Assembly (NCBI RefSeq): GCF_000331775.1 | Contig: NZ_CAPJ01000260.1 | Location: 1 to 47,048 of the forward strand | Origin: Xanthomonas translucens pv. translucens DSM 18974 | GTDB lineage: Bacteria > Pseudomonadota > Gammaproteobacteria > Xanthomonadales > Xanthomonadaceae | Length of the DNA: 47,048 nt | Reading direction: 5' to 3' | Shown here: positions 1 through 11,676 of the stretch, one piece after another | Layout: every line of letters starts with the position of its first letter | Numbering within the stretch: position 1 is the stretch's first letter | The notes under the pieces: generated by a model | What the model was told of the DNA's origin: nothing | The model's database searches: none | The model's input: the letters and a program-made list of their open reading frames with translations, nothing else | Program-made: the position numbers and the translations under genes

Positions 1-455
1 GCGTCGTAGCCGCGCACCACGCCCTGCTCCAGCGCATGCCCGCGGTTGTCGCCGATCGAACTACCCACCACCAGCACATCGCCAGCCACCACCGGCGGCG
101 AGGTCACCGCATAGTTGGCCCAGGCATCCTTGGGCCTATCCTGCACGTCGATCCCGGCACTCAGGTCGATGCTGCCGGCAGTGCCGAAGCCGGCACAGGG
201 CCAGGCCATCGGCCGCATCCAACGCGATCAGCCGCGCGTCCATGGAGCCGAACACGATGCGCTCGCGGCACGCGCCGTCACGGCCTGCGCGTCGCGCCAG
301 AAACGCACCCCGCGCGCGGCCGGATCGCTGTAATGCTTGCCGCGCGAAATCCTGGCGTCGAACGACCACAGTTCGCGGACGCTGGCCGCATCCAGCGCGA
401 AGGCGACGCCGGTGCCCGTGATCGGCTTGGGCCGGCACAACTGCACCAACAGCAT
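1..455 (-). pseudogene. PQQ-dependent dehydrogenase remnant (quinoprotein glucose/quinate dehydrogenase type), partial at left edge
   Basis: Read on the minus strand, three different frames carry consecutive pieces of a membrane quinoprotein dehydrogenase: [20 protein letters not shown], then RIVFGSMDARLIALDAADG, then (at the left edge) SIGDNRGHALEQGVVRGYD. In intact members these lie in one frame in the beta-propeller that binds PQQ. Two frameshifts (near positions 275-290 and 190-205) and no recognisable N-terminal membrane domain upstream of 455 show a dead fragment. An intact enzyme would oxidise glucose or quinate in the periplasm and pass electrons to ubiquinone. The frames are seen directly; glucose versus quinate substrate cannot be decided from this piece. 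Confidence 0.75.
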
Positions 456-475
456 CCGAGCATCAGGATCAATCC

Positions 476-540
476 GCGAGCGACTTCGATCGCGACGAGC
501 GCGACAGGTAAGGCCTGCCGCGACCGAAGTCGCTCCCACA
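476..540. repeat. REP-type inverted repeat pair
   Basis: Two arms, GAGCGACTTCGATCGCG (478-494) and CGCGACCGAAGTCGCTC (519-535), face each other across about 25 bases. This is the ACTTC variant of the intergenic palindrome family that recurs at 13.2, 19.7-20.0 and 34.4 kb. It lies between the dead dehydrogenase fragment and the sucCD terminator. Confidence 0.8.
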
Positions 541-624
541 TCCGGATACCGGCTGGCGTCGGCGTCCATGACCGTGCGCGCGTCCCCCGCGCGCCGCCTG
601 CCGAGCGCAGGCGATGGCGCAACG

Positions 625-650
625 AAAAAGGCCCCGCTTGCGCGGGGCCC
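625..650 (-). terminator. Rho-independent terminator of sucCD
   Basis: On the minus strand, GGCCCCGC-GCAA-GCGGGGCC is followed by TTTTTC. It lies about 90 bases after the sucD stop, so it should end the sucC-sucD transcript. Confidence 0.85.
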
Positions 651-740
651 GATTCGACGCTCGCCGGTGGCGACCATCGCCGCCGGCGCACGGCCCCCGC
701 ATGCGGCATGCCACGCGCCGCACACCGGACCGCGTGTCGC

Positions 741-1613
741 TTACTTCACCAGGGAAGCGATCGCCGCACCCAGGTCGCCCGGCGAACGGACGGTCTTGAC
801 GCCAGCGGCTTCCATTGCCGCGAACTTGCCGGCAGCGGTGCCCGAACCGCCCGAAGCGATCGCACCAGCGTGGCCCATGCGCTTGCCCGGAGGGGCCGAG
901 GCGCCGGCGATGAAGCCGACCACCGGCTTCTTGACGTGGGCTTTGATGTACTCGGCCCCGGCTTCCTCGGCGTCGCCGCCGATCTCGCCGACCATGATGA
1001 TGCCCTGAGTCTGCGGATCTTCGTTGAACAGCTTGAGGCAGTCGACGAAGTTCAGGCCGTTTATCGGGTCGCCGCCGATGCCGATGACGGTGGACTGGCC
1101 CAGGCCGGCAGCGGTGGTCTGCTTGACGGCTTCATAGGTCAGCGTACCCGAACGCGACACGATGCCGATCTTGCCCGGCATGTGGATGTGGCCCGGCATG
1201 ATGCCGATCTTGCACTCGCCGGGGGTGATCACGCCGGGGCAGTTCGGCCCGACCAGGGTCACGTCCGGGTGCGACTTCAGCACGTTCTTGACCCGCAGCA
1301 TGTCCAGCACCGGGATGCCTTCGGTGATGCAGACGATGACCTTGATGCCGGCCGCGGCCGCTTCCAGGATCGCGTCGGCCGCGAACGGCGGCGGCACGTA
1401 GATCACCGACGCGTCGGCGCCGGTGGCGTCGACCGCTTCGCGCACGGTGTTGAACACCGGCAGGTCGATGTGGGTGGTGCCGCCCTTGCCCGGGGTCACG
1501 CCGCCGACCACCTGGGTGCCGTACTCGACCATCTGGGTCGCGTGGAAAGTCCCCTGCTGGCCGGTGAAGCCCTGCACGATGACTTTCGTACTCTTATTGA
1601 TCAAAACAGACAT
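741..1613 (-). CDS. sucD: Succinyl-CoA synthetase subunit alpha
   Basis: The 290-residue protein is the alpha subunit of succinyl-CoA ligase. In the TCA cycle this enzyme converts succinyl-CoA to succinate while making ATP or GTP. Visible marks are the N-terminal CoA-binding Rossmann region starting [18 protein letters not shown], the SRSGTLTYE stretch, and the C-terminal [14 protein letters not shown] segment carrying the histidine that is phosphorylated during catalysis. Length is normal for the family. It starts 23 bases after the sucC stop, so the two subunits are co-transcribed, with a terminator at 625-650. Confidence 0.98.
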   Translation of the reverse strand: MSVLINKSTKVIVQGFTGQQGTFHATQMVEYGTQVVGGVTPGKGGTTHIDLPVFNTVREAVDATGADASVIYVPPPFAADAILEAAAAGIKVIVCITEGIPVLDMLRVKNVLKSHPDVTLVGPNCPGVITPGECKIGIMPGHIHMPGKIGIVSRSGTLTYEAVKQTTAAGLGQSTVIGIGGDPINGLNFVDCLKLFNEDPQTQGIIMVGEIGGDAEEAGAEYIKAHVKKPVVGFIAGASAPPGKRMGHAGAIASGGSGTAAGKFAAMEAAGVKTVRSPGDLGAAIASLVK

Positions 1614-1636
1614 GAATTCTTCCTAGTCTCGTGGGT

Positions 1637-2800
1637 TCAGGCAGCGACGGCTGCGACGACCTTCTTGGCGCCATCGTTGATGTCGTCGGCCGGGGTGATG
1701 GCCAGGCCGGAGTCGGCCAGCAGCTTCTTGCCTGCCTCGACGTTGGTGCCTTCCAGACGCACCACCACCGGCACCTTGACGTCCACTTCCTTGACCGCGG
1801 CGATGATGCCCTCGGCGATCATGTCGCAGCGGACGATGCCGCCGAAGATGTTGACGAAGATCGCCTTGACCTTGTCCGAGGACAGAATCAGCTTGAACGC
1901 CTCGGTCACGCGCTCCTTGGTGGCGCCGCCACCGACATCCAGGAAGTTGGCCGGCGCACCGCCATTGAGCGCGATCACGTCCATGGTGGCCATGGCCAGA
2001 CCGGCGCCGTTGACCATGCAACCGATGTTGCCGTCCATGGTCACGTAGTTCAGGTCGTACTCGCTGGCGCGCACTTCGGCCTCGTCTTCCTGGGTCTTGT
2101 CGCGCATGGCGGCCAGATCCTTGTGGCGGAAGGTGGCGTTGTCGTCGGAGTTGACCTTGCCGTCGAGCGCGTACAGGTCGCCGCTGTCCAGGATCGCCAG
2201 CGGGTTCAGTTCGACCAGCGCCAGGTCCTTTTCGTTGAACAGGGTGTACAGGCCGCCCATGATCTTGGCCAGCTGGTTGGCCTGCTTGGCGTTGAGGCCG
2301 AGCTTGAAGCCGATCTCGCGCGCCTGGTAGGGCTGCAGGCCTTCGACGAAGTTGACGTTGAGCGACTGGATCTTCTCGGGGGTCTCGGCGGCGACCTGCT
2401 CGATGTCTACGCCGCCTTCCGACGAGGCGATGTAGGTGATCGACTGGGTGCCGCGGTCCACCAGCACCGACAGGTACAGCTCCTTGGCGATCTCGCCGGC
2501 CTCGGTGACCAGCACCAGGCCGATCGGCAGGGCCACGCCAGCGGACTGGTAGGTCTCCATCGAGGTGCCGAGCATCTTGGCCGCCGCGGCCTTGACGTCG
2601 TCGGTGGTCTTGCAGAACTTCACGCCGCCGGCCTTGCCGCGGCCGCCCGCATGGATCTGGGCCTTGACCATCCAGGGGCCATTGCCCAGGGCATTGGCCA
2701 CTTCGACAGCTTCTTCGGGCGTGGACGCGACGCGTCCGGCCGGGACCGGGATGCCGTAGTCGGCAAACAGTTGTTTCGCCTGGTATTCGTGGAAATTCAT
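1637..2800 (-). CDS. sucC: Succinyl-CoA synthetase subunit beta (ADP-forming)
   Basis: The 387-residue protein is the ATP-grasp beta subunit partnering SucD. The start [20 protein letters not shown] is characteristic. The nucleotide-binding stretch [17 protein letters not shown] lies near residues 43-59, and [15 protein letters not shown] (about 260-274) and [10 protein letters not shown] (about 317-326) mark the C-terminal ligase domain. Length is standard. It is first in a two-gene minus-strand operon and is divergent from pilS, with about 240 bases between the start codons. No convincing sigma-70 promoter was picked out by eye. Confidence 0.98.
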   Translation of the reverse strand: MNFHEYQAKQLFADYGIPVPAGRVASTPEEAVEVANALGNGPWMVKAQIHAGGRGKAGGVKFCKTTDDVKAAAAKMLGTSMETYQSAGVALPIGLVLVTEAGEIAKELYLSVLVDRGTQSITYIASSEGGVDIEQVAAETPEKIQSLNVNFVEGLQPYQAREIGFKLGLNAKQANQLAKIMGGLYTLFNEKDLALVELNPLAILDSGDLYALDGKVNSDDNATFRHKDLAAMRDKTQEDEAEVRASEYDLNYVTMDGNIGCMVNGAGLAMATMDVIALNGGAPANFLDVGGGATKERVTEAFKLILSSDKVKAIFVNIFGGIVRCDMIAEGIIAAVKEVDVKVPVVVRLEGTNVEAGKKLLADSGLAITPADDINDGAKKVVAAVAA

Positions 2801-3040
2801 GCGTCACCGTGGGAAAAGGAACGACCGTCGCGCAGCGATCCGGGCCCTAGGATGGGGGCCGAATGGTACGCACGGGCCGCATATTGTGGCCGACCCTGGG
2901 CGGCGGCGCAAAAATCCCGGTCCGGCGCCCGCAAAACGGCGCCTCCGCAAGGAAGCCAGCGCCCCGATCGCGCCCCTGCCATCGCATTGCACGACACGCC
3001 CCCTATACTCCCGCCGTCCATCGCCTGGCTGGAGTCCGGC

Positions 3041-4654
3041 TTGACCACAAGCGCCTCGCTCATCGATCGCATCGAGTCCATCCCGCGCCGCGAACTGTAT
3101 TTCTTCGCGCTGTACCGGGTGCTGGTGGCCGGGCTGATCGCCGCGCTGGTGTTCAGCCCGTTGAGCGTGCTGGTCGGCGAGCCGCGGTTCCCGCAACTGG
3201 CGGTCGGGCTGGCCGGCGCCTACCTGCTGGTGGCGCTGCTGCTGCTGTTGTGGGGCCGCAACGAACGCCACCTGATCCCGATCGTGTTCTGCAGCGCGAC
3301 CGCGGACATCGCCGCGGCCACCCTGGCCGCGCACGCGCTGCCAGCGGCCAGCGCCGGCATCGCGATGATGCTGCTGTTCAACGTCGCCGCCGCGGCGATG
3401 CTGCTGCCGCTGCGCTACGGCCTCGGCGTCGCCCTGAGCGCCACCGCGGCGACCCTGCTGGAATACCTGTGGACCTCGCTGGACGGCGGCGAGAGCACCC
3501 GCAGCCTGGCCGAACTGGCCATGTTCGCCACCAGCTACCTGGCGGTGGCCTACATCTGCTACCAGATCGGGCAGCGCGCACGCAGCAGCCAACGGCTGGC
3601 CGACCGGCGCGGCGCCGAAGTGGCCAATCTCTACGAAATCAACGAGTTGATCATCCGCCGCATGCGCACCGGGGTGCTGGTGGTGGATGCGCAGAACCGC
3701 GTCACCCTGGCCAACGAGGCCGCCTCGGCCCTGCTCGGCGACGCCGACGGCAACAGCGCCAGCGGCCGCCTGGATCTGCTCAGCGCCGCGCCGGAACTGG
3801 GCAAGCGGCTGCAGCGCTGGCGCAACGGCTGGAACCAGGAAGAAACCCCGCTGCAGCTGTCGCCGGACCAGCCCGAGGTGCAGCCGCGCTTCGCCCGGCT
3901 GCTGATGGAAGGCGACCTGACCCTGGTGTTCCTGGACGATGCGACGGTGGTGTCGCGGCGCGCCGAATCCCTCACCCTGTCGGCGCTGGGCCGCTTCTCG
4001 GCCAGCCTGGCGCACGAGATCCGCAACCCCCTGGCCGCGATCAGCTACGCCTCGCAACTGCTCGAGGAGTCGCCGGCGATCGGCGATACCGACCGCCGCC
4101 TGCTGCAGATCATCCACATGCAGTGCCAGCGCACCAACGGCATCGTCGAGAGCGTGCTGGGGCTGGCCCGGCGCGAGCGCTCCAATCCGGAGAACCTGGA
4201 CCTGGGCGTGTTCGTGCGCCGCTTCGTGCTGGAATACCGGCAGACCCTGTCGATCGAGACCGACAGCCTGGAAGCCATCCTGGCCCCGCAGCCGGTGCAC
4301 GCGCTGGTCGATCCCAAGCACCTGCACCAGATCCTCAGCGCGCTGGTGCACAACGCGCTCAAGTACGGCCGGGTGATGGAGGAACCGGCGCGGGTGCGGC
4401 TGCGCGTGGCGATGCAGGAACGCCATGCCATCGTCGATGTCATGGACCGCGGCCCCGGCATTCCCGAAGCGGTCGCCGCGCAGCTGTTCCGCCCGTTCTT
4501 CACCACCTCCGAGCACGGCACCGGGCTGGGCCTGTATATCGCCCGCGAACTGTGCCGGGCCAACCAGGCACGCCTGGAATACGTTCCGGTGCCGGCCGGT
4601 GGCGCCTGCTTCCGCGTGGCCTTGCCTGGCCCGCACACCATGCTCTCGGGTTGA
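3041..4654 (+). CDS. pilS: Sensor histidine kinase PilS of the type IV pilus two-component system
   Basis: PilS senses pilin levels in the inner membrane and phosphorylates PilR. With a TTG start at 3041, preceded by GGAG at 3030-3033, the protein is 537 residues. That start places SLIDRIESIPRRELYFFALY at the N-terminus; the same frame is open far upstream but that part has no pilus character. About six hydrophobic segments fill roughly residues 25-180. A PAS-like region (YEINELIIRRMRTGVLVVD) follows, then the phospho-acceptor box SLAHEIRNPLAAI and the ATPase motifs HNALKYG, DRGPGIP and GTGLGLYIA. It is followed by pilR after 74 bases. A TATACT hexamer at 3004-3009 is a possible -10, but no good -35 is spaced correctly. 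Confidence 0.93.
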   Translation: MTTSASLIDRIESIPRRELYFFALYRVLVAGLIAALVFSPLSVLVGEPRFPQLAVGLAGAYLLVALLLLLWGRNERHLIPIVFCSATADIAAATLAAHALPAASAGIAMMLLFNVAAAAMLLPLRYGLGVALSATAATLLEYLWTSLDGGESTRSLAELAMFATSYLAVAYICYQIGQRARSSQRLADRRGAEVANLYEINELIIRRMRTGVLVVDAQNRVTLANEAASALLGDADGNSASGRLDLLSAAPELGKRLQRWRNGWNQEETPLQLSPDQPEVQPRFARLLMEGDLTLVFLDDATVVSRRAESLTLSALGRFSASLAHEIRNPLAAISYASQLLEESPAIGDTDRRLLQIIHMQCQRTNGIVESVLGLARRERSNPENLDLGVFVRRFVLEYRQTLSIETDSLEAILAPQPVHALVDPKHLHQILSALVHNALKYGRVMEEPARVRLRVAMQERHAIVDVMDRGPGIPEAVAAQLFRPFFTTSEHGTGLGLYIARELCRANQARLEYVPVPAGGACFRVALPGPHTMLSG

Positions 4655-4728
4655 GACGCACGTCACCGAACACCCTGCCGCGCCGATGATTTGGCGCTCC
4701 CCTCGCACCTGGGCTATCTTTTCCGCAC

Positions 4729-6117
<1,389 letters not shown>

Positions 6118-6130
6118 AAGCGCCAGAAAT

Positions 6131-6155
6131 GGGGAATCGGGATTGAGATTCCCGC
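6131..6155. repeat. GGGGAAT-type intergenic hairpin after pilR
   Basis: GGGAATC (6132-6138) pairs with GATTCCC (6147-6153). The motif GGGGAATCGGGA belongs to a second short repeat family seen again at 38298-38416 and 41114-41137. It may act as a pilR terminator but lacks a T run. Confidence 0.5.
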
Positions 6156-6270
6156 CCCTGAATTCGGCCCAAGTAAAAAATTCGGATCAAGGCCAGAACG
6201 AAGAGCCGCTGCTCCGCTCTTGCGCATCGCCAATGCCAAAGGCCGAATCCCGGCCCATTGCCCAGTCCGG

Positions 6271-6276
6271 TATAAT
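6271..6276 (+). promoter_or_regulatory. Putative -10 hexamer of the yhfG-fic operon
   Basis: A perfect TATAAT lies 30 bases before the antitoxin start. No clear -35 sits 17 bases upstream, so this is a single-hexamer call. An AAGGGA ribosome-binding site (6294-6299) follows, before the ATG at 6306. Confidence 0.4.
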
Positions 6277-6305
6277 CAGCAAGCACGGCACCGAAGGGAA
6301 CAGCC

Positions 6306-6488
6306 ATGAAAAAGCTCAAGCGCGAGACGCTCGTTCTGCACTACCACGCGACCCGCCGGGAAAATTTCGCCGCCAGCCAACGGCTGGAAGGCATCAAGAC
6401 CACCGCCACGGCGATGGACAATCTTGCCCCCTTGCCCAGTAAGGACGCGCTGCGCAAGAAATACCTGGTGACCGCGCTGCGCGGATGA
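6306..6488 (+). CDS. YhfG-like antitoxin of a Fic toxin
   Basis: This is a 60-residue basic protein. In stand-alone Fic antitoxins a helix carrying (S/T)xxxE(G/N) blocks ATP binding in the Fic active site. Here residues NFAASQRLEG supply SQRLEG, an exact match, and the N-terminal layout resembles YhfG (MKKL... NFxASxRLEG). The stop codon overlaps the Fic start by four bases (ATGA at 6485-6488), typical of translationally coupled toxin-antitoxin pairs. The pair is inserted between pilR and pilB, which in a simple pilus locus would be closer neighbours. Assignment rests on motif and context, not on a database match. Confidence 0.8.
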   Translation: MKKLKRETLVLHYHATRRENFAASQRLEGIKTTATAMDNLAPLPSKDALRKKYLVTALRG

Positions 6489-7102
6489 GCAGCAAGTACG
6501 CGGTTTCGGACGACCCTGCCTGCTACCCCGGCACCGGTGTTCTAAGAAACAAGCTGAACATCATCGACCCGGACACATTGCAAGCAGCCGAAGCAGCTTT
6601 TGCTGCCACTGCGCTCGAAACCATAGAGATCGACGCACCACCGTTCGATCTCGCGTACCTATGCAGCCTGCATCGCCAATTGTTCGACGAAGTCTATGAA
6701 TGGGCAGGCACGCTCAGAACCGTGGACATCGCCAAGGGCACGACAAGATTCTGCAACAGCGCCCGTATCGAACCTGAAACCAACCGCTTGCTGAGTGCGC
6801 TCGATGCAACCGATCTTGGCTCACTCTCCCGTCCCGAACAGATCCGCCTGATCGCCGAGTTCTACGGCGAATTGAACATGGTGCATCCATTCCGGGAAGG
6901 CAACGGACGCACCCAGCGCCTATTTTTCGAGCACTGGCTGCTGCTCAACGGACTAGCCGTTGCATGGCGACGCATCGACGCGACCCAATGGGTACAAGCC
7001 TGCATTGCAGCCGTCCGCTGCGATCATGTTCCGCTGCAGACGGTGTTCGACGCATGCATCAACCAGATCAATCCGCAAGAAGCCGATCCGGAATTTCGCT
7101 GA
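6485..7102 (+). CDS. Fic family protein (probable AMP-transferring toxin)
   Basis: This 205-residue Fic-domain protein carries the full catalytic motif HPFREGNGRTQR, matching HxFx(D/E)GNGRxxR: the His acts as base and the second Arg binds the nucleotide phosphate. Fic enzymes usually transfer AMP from ATP to a hydroxyl side chain of a target; the target is unknown here. The upstream region YEWAGTLRTVDIAKG is typical of class I Fic proteins, whose inhibitor is a separate small protein, as seen immediately upstream. All motif residues are intact, so the toxin looks functional. It is convergent with pilB, with only nine bases between the stop codons. Confidence 0.93.
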   Translation: MSSKYAVSDDPACYPGTGVLRNKLNIIDPDTLQAAEAAFAATALETIEIDAPPFDLAYLCSLHRQLFDEVYEWAGTLRTVDIAKGTTRFCNSARIEPETNRLLSALDATDLGSLSRPEQIRLIAEFYGELNMVHPFREGNGRTQRLFFEHWLLLNGLAVAWRRIDATQWVQACIAAVRCDHVPLQTVFDACINQINPQEADPEFR

Positions 7103-7111
7103 CGCCCGCAC

Positions 7112-8848
<1,737 letters not shown>

Positions 8849-8936
8849 ATGGCCCCCTAGGCTACCCGGGCAAGAATAACGCATCGGTCGTTCCCGCACG
8901 TCCCGCGGGAACGGCAACCTGGGAGGCAGGTTCAAC

Positions 8937-9341
8937 GTTCGATGCGCGCTCGGCCACAACCATGTGCAGTTGCTGCTGACGCCACCGGCACCTGGGCGGC
9001 TATCGGCTGCGATGCGGGGACTGGGGCAGCGCTATGTGCCGGTATTCAATCGCAAGCATGGGCGTACCGGCACCTTGTGGGAAGGACGCTTCAAGTCCTG
9101 CATCGTCGATTTGGAGCGCTACCTGCTGAGGGTTCATCGCTACATCGAACTCAATCCCGTCCGGGCCGCCATGACCACTGCGGCAGAGGATGACCAGTGG
9201 TCCAGCGCGCGTTTCAGCCTGCGAATCGCAGCCAACCCCACCCTTTCGCCGCGTCCGGCCTATCTTGCACTCGGCGCCGACCCGGCAGGCCGAGCCACCA
9301 GCTATCGCCAGTGGCTGAATCAAGGCGTCACCGGCGAATAG
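8937..9341 (+). pseudogene. REP-associated tyrosine transposase (RAYT, IS200-like) remnant
   Basis: The reading frame gives RCALGHNHVQLLLTPP, then GLGQRYVPVFNRKHGRTGTL, WEGRFKS and RYIELNPVRAAM, the familiar second half of RAYT/Y1 transposases. The N-terminal third is missing: the region normally before NHVHLLL is collapsed. The HUH motif that should read HVH reads HVQ, removing a metal ligand. Both changes make it catalytically dead. RAYTs are the enzymes thought to spread REP palindromes, and this window contains many REP units, so this may be the relic of their mobiliser. Confidence 0.8.
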
Positions 9342-9534
9342 TTGCACGCCATTCGCCTGCATGTTCAACAGGAACGCGCGCTCGGCCATCCGTGCTTCAA
9401 GCCATGGCAGCGCGAACGCTGAATCGCCGGGTGTGTGTCCAGCCATCGGGGCGACGGAAGAAATCGGCGACCGCTTGAACAGCGGAGTTCAAACGGATAT
9501 TTACTCTGTACACTTTGTTCCAAAGAACTCCTTT

Positions 9535-9566
9535 CAAAAAAGCAAAAGCCCGCCAGAAGGCGGGCC
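9535..9566 (-). terminator. Rho-independent terminator of pilA
   Basis: On the minus strand, GCCCGCC-TTCT-GGCGGGC is followed by TTTTGCTTTTTT. It starts about 20 bases after the pilA stop, as expected for a strongly expressed monocistronic pilin gene. Confidence 0.9.
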
Positions 9567-9586
9567 TTTGCAACACTTACTAAGAT

Positions 9587-10024
9587 TTAGGTTTTCGGTG
9601 TAGCACCACAAGTTGCAGGACGCAACTTCTCCACGACAGCAGTAGTGCAGGTCCAAACACCAGTGTTGCCATTTGCAGTATCAGCCGCACGCGTCCACTG
9701 AATGGTCTGACCATTGATCTGAGCATTGCCCTTAAGGGTGCAAGTCAGCGTAGCCGCGCCACTCGGATCAACACTTACTGCGATATCACAACGACTTGTG
9801 CTGGACTGCAGACCAACATCTGCCTGAGCCGTCGTAACAGCCTTACCCTCGGCGATACGGGTTTCAGCCTGTACTTTTCCAGGAGTAATTTCGGCCAAAC
9901 CAGCCGAAACCTGTGACTTGGCAACATAGTCCTGGTACATCGGCAGCGCAATGGCGGCCAAAATGGCAATGATCGCAATGACGATCATCAGTTCGATCAG
10001 GGTAAAGCCCTGTTGCTTCTTCAT
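9587..10024 (-). CDS. pilA: Type IV major pilin PilA
   Basis: This 145-residue prepilin has the leader MKKQQG, cleaved before Phe, then [20 protein letters not shown] with Glu5 of the mature protein intact. The hydrophobic helix forms the fibre core, and a C-terminal globular head follows. Four cysteines (CDIAVS, CTLKG, CTTAVV, PATCG) allow two disulfides, the last pair bounding a typical D-region. The start at 10024 is forced by the leader; the frame continues upstream to 10180 but has no pilin features. PilD (11677-12540) would process it, and a sigma-54 site upstream fits PilSR control. A terminator follows. Confidence 0.96.
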   Translation of the reverse strand: MKKQQGFTLIELMIVIAIIAILAAIALPMYQDYVAKSQVSAGLAEITPGKVQAETRIAEGKAVTTAQADVGLQSSTSRCDIAVSVDPSGAATLTCTLKGNAQINGQTIQWTRAADTANGNTGVWTCTTAVVEKLRPATCGATPKT

Positions 10025-10127
10025 AGTGAATCCCCTAGAGATGGTGTGTAAGTTGGCAGACACTCGGCCCGCGGAGCTTGCTACCCCTCGAGCGCCGCGC
10101 GGCAGAGCGCCACGTGCGGGTAATGCA

Positions 10128-10143
10128 AGCAGGCCGCGTGCCA
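10128..10143 (-). promoter_or_regulatory. Sigma-54 (RpoN) promoter of pilA
   Basis: On the minus strand the element reads TGGCACGCGGCCTGCT. It has the invariant GG and GC dinucleotides exactly ten bases apart, close to consensus TGGCACG-N4-TTGCT. Transcription would begin near 10116, giving a leader of about 90 bases before pilA. It supports activation by PilR, encoded at 4729-6117. PilR sites upstream (toward pilC) were not resolved by eye. Confidence 0.85.
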
Positions 10144-10410
10144 ACTTCCCCACGCGCGCCCTCTGCTCCCCGGAGCGCATGATGCCTCATGGAATGCCCT
10201 CGGATAGGAGCAAAGAAGATATCTGCGACGGGCCTTCCCCTGTGCCGGAATAGGTCGCAAAGTGACGCTCAGCGTCACTTCGACAGAATTTTGCCCCCCC
10301 CTGCTACCGGGTGACGGCTTTGTGCCAGGGGCACGGATGCCAGCCGCCGCGGAAACCGATACCATGCAGAGCGTGTCCGCCTGGGGATGGCTGGACGGGG
10401 AGTACAGCTG

Positions 10411-11670
10411 ATGTCCGCAACTCGTAGCGCAGTATCCAAAGAACCCGTCGCACGCAATACCAGCCAGCAGGTCCCGTTCGTCTGGGAAGGGACGGACAAG
10501 CGCGGCATCAAGATGAAGGGCGAGCAGACCGCCAAGAACGCCAACCTGCTGCGTGCGGAATTGCGCCGCCAGGGCATCACGCCGTCGGTGGTCAAGCCGA
10601 AACCCAAACCCCTGTTCGGCGCCGCCGGCAGCAAGATCAGCACCAAGGACATTGCCTTCTTCAGCCGCCAGATGGCGACCATGATGAAGTCGGGTGTCCC
10701 CATCGTGGGATCGCTGGAGATCATCGGCAGCGGGCACAAGAACCCGCGCATGAAGAAGATGGTGGGCCAGGTCCGCACCGACATCGAAGGCGGCTCGTCG
10801 CTCTATGAAGCGATCAGCAAGCATCCGGTCCAGTTCGATGAGCTCTACCGCAACCTGGTCAAGGCCGGCGAAGGCGCCGGTGTACTCGAAACCGTGCTGG
10901 AGACGGTAGCCACCTACAAGGAAAACACCGAGGCGCTGAAGGGCAAGATCAAGAAAGCCTTGTTCTATCCGGCCGCGGTCATGGCCGTGGCGCTCCTGGT
11001 CAGCTCGATCTTGCTGGTGTGGGTGGTCCCGCAATTCGAGGATGTCTTCAAAGGGTTTGGCGCGGAGTTACCCGCATTCACTCAGATGATCGTCGCCGCT
11101 TCACGCTTTATGGTGGCTTATTGGTGGCTCCTGCTGATCGTGCTGGTTGGCAGCATCGTCGGCTTCGTCTTCGCCTACAAGCGCTCGCCGTCGATGCAGC
11201 ACGGCATGGACCGACTGATCCTGAAGGTGCCGATCATCGGCCAGATCATGCACAACAGCTCCGTGGCCCGCTTCTCGCGGACACTGGGCGTCACCTTCCG
11301 CGCCGGCGTCCCGTTGGTGGAAGCGCTGGACATCGTCGCCGGCGCCACCGGCAACAGCGTCTACGAGAAAGCCGTGCTGCGCATGCGCGACGACGTGTCG
11401 GTCGGCTACCCGGTCAATGTGGCGATGAAACAGGCCAACCTGTTTCCGCACATGGTCATCCAGATGACCGCCATCGGCGAAGAAGCCGGTGCGCTGGATG
11501 CGATGCTGTTCAAGGTGGCCGAGTACTTCGAGCAGGAAGTGAACAATGCGGTCGATGCGTTGAGCAGCCTGCTAGAACCGCTGATCATGGTGTTCATTGG
11601 TACCATCGTCGGCGGCATGGTCGTCGGCATGTATCTGCCCATCTTCAAGCTGGCCTCCGTCGTTGGATAA
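10411..11670 (+). CDS. pilC: Type IV pilus inner-membrane platform protein PilC
   Basis: PilC is the polytopic inner-membrane protein on which PilB acts. The start at 10411 (MSATRSAVSKEP) is preceded by GGGGAG (10397-10402) and gives 419 residues. Two GspF/T2SSF domains are visible: the first begins around DIAFFSRQMATMMKSGVP (about residue 80), the second around VARFSRTLGVTFRAGVPLVE (about 285). Three hydrophobic helices lie near 180-200, 230-250 and at the C-terminus (PLIMVFIGTIVGGMVVGMYL). It is divergent from pilA and followed by pilD after six bases, so pilC and pilD are co-transcribed. Confidence 0.97.
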   Translation: MSATRSAVSKEPVARNTSQQVPFVWEGTDKRGIKMKGEQTAKNANLLRAELRRQGITPSVVKPKPKPLFGAAGSKISTKDIAFFSRQMATMMKSGVPIVGSLEIIGSGHKNPRMKKMVGQVRTDIEGGSSLYEAISKHPVQFDELYRNLVKAGEGAGVLETVLETVATYKENTEALKGKIKKALFYPAAVMAVALLVSSILLVWVVPQFEDVFKGFGAELPAFTQMIVAASRFMVAYWWLLLIVLVGSIVGFVFAYKRSPSMQHGMDRLILKVPIIGQIMHNSSVARFSRTLGVTFRAGVPLVEALDIVAGATGNSVYEKAVLRMRDDVSVGYPVNVAMKQANLFPHMVIQMTAIGEEAGALDAMLFKVAEYFEQEVNNAVDALSSLLEPLIMVFIGTIVGGMVVGMYLPIFKLASVVG

Positions 11671-11676
11671 GCATTA

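Noticed and set aside
476..540. CRISPR-like reading of recurrent palindromes in the window
   Set aside because: Units are inverted pairs of REP type with irregular spacing, no uniform spacers and no cas genes.
36..2048. Long plus-strand open frame opposite sucCD
   Set aside because: It is the mirror of the minus-strand sucCD codon pattern in high-GC DNA; the residues are Arg/His/Gly-rich with no family character.
2984..3010. TTGCAC plus TATACT as a sigma-70 promoter for pilS
   Set aside because: The hexamers are only 11 bases apart, too close for a functional pair; only the -10 is mentioned as possible.
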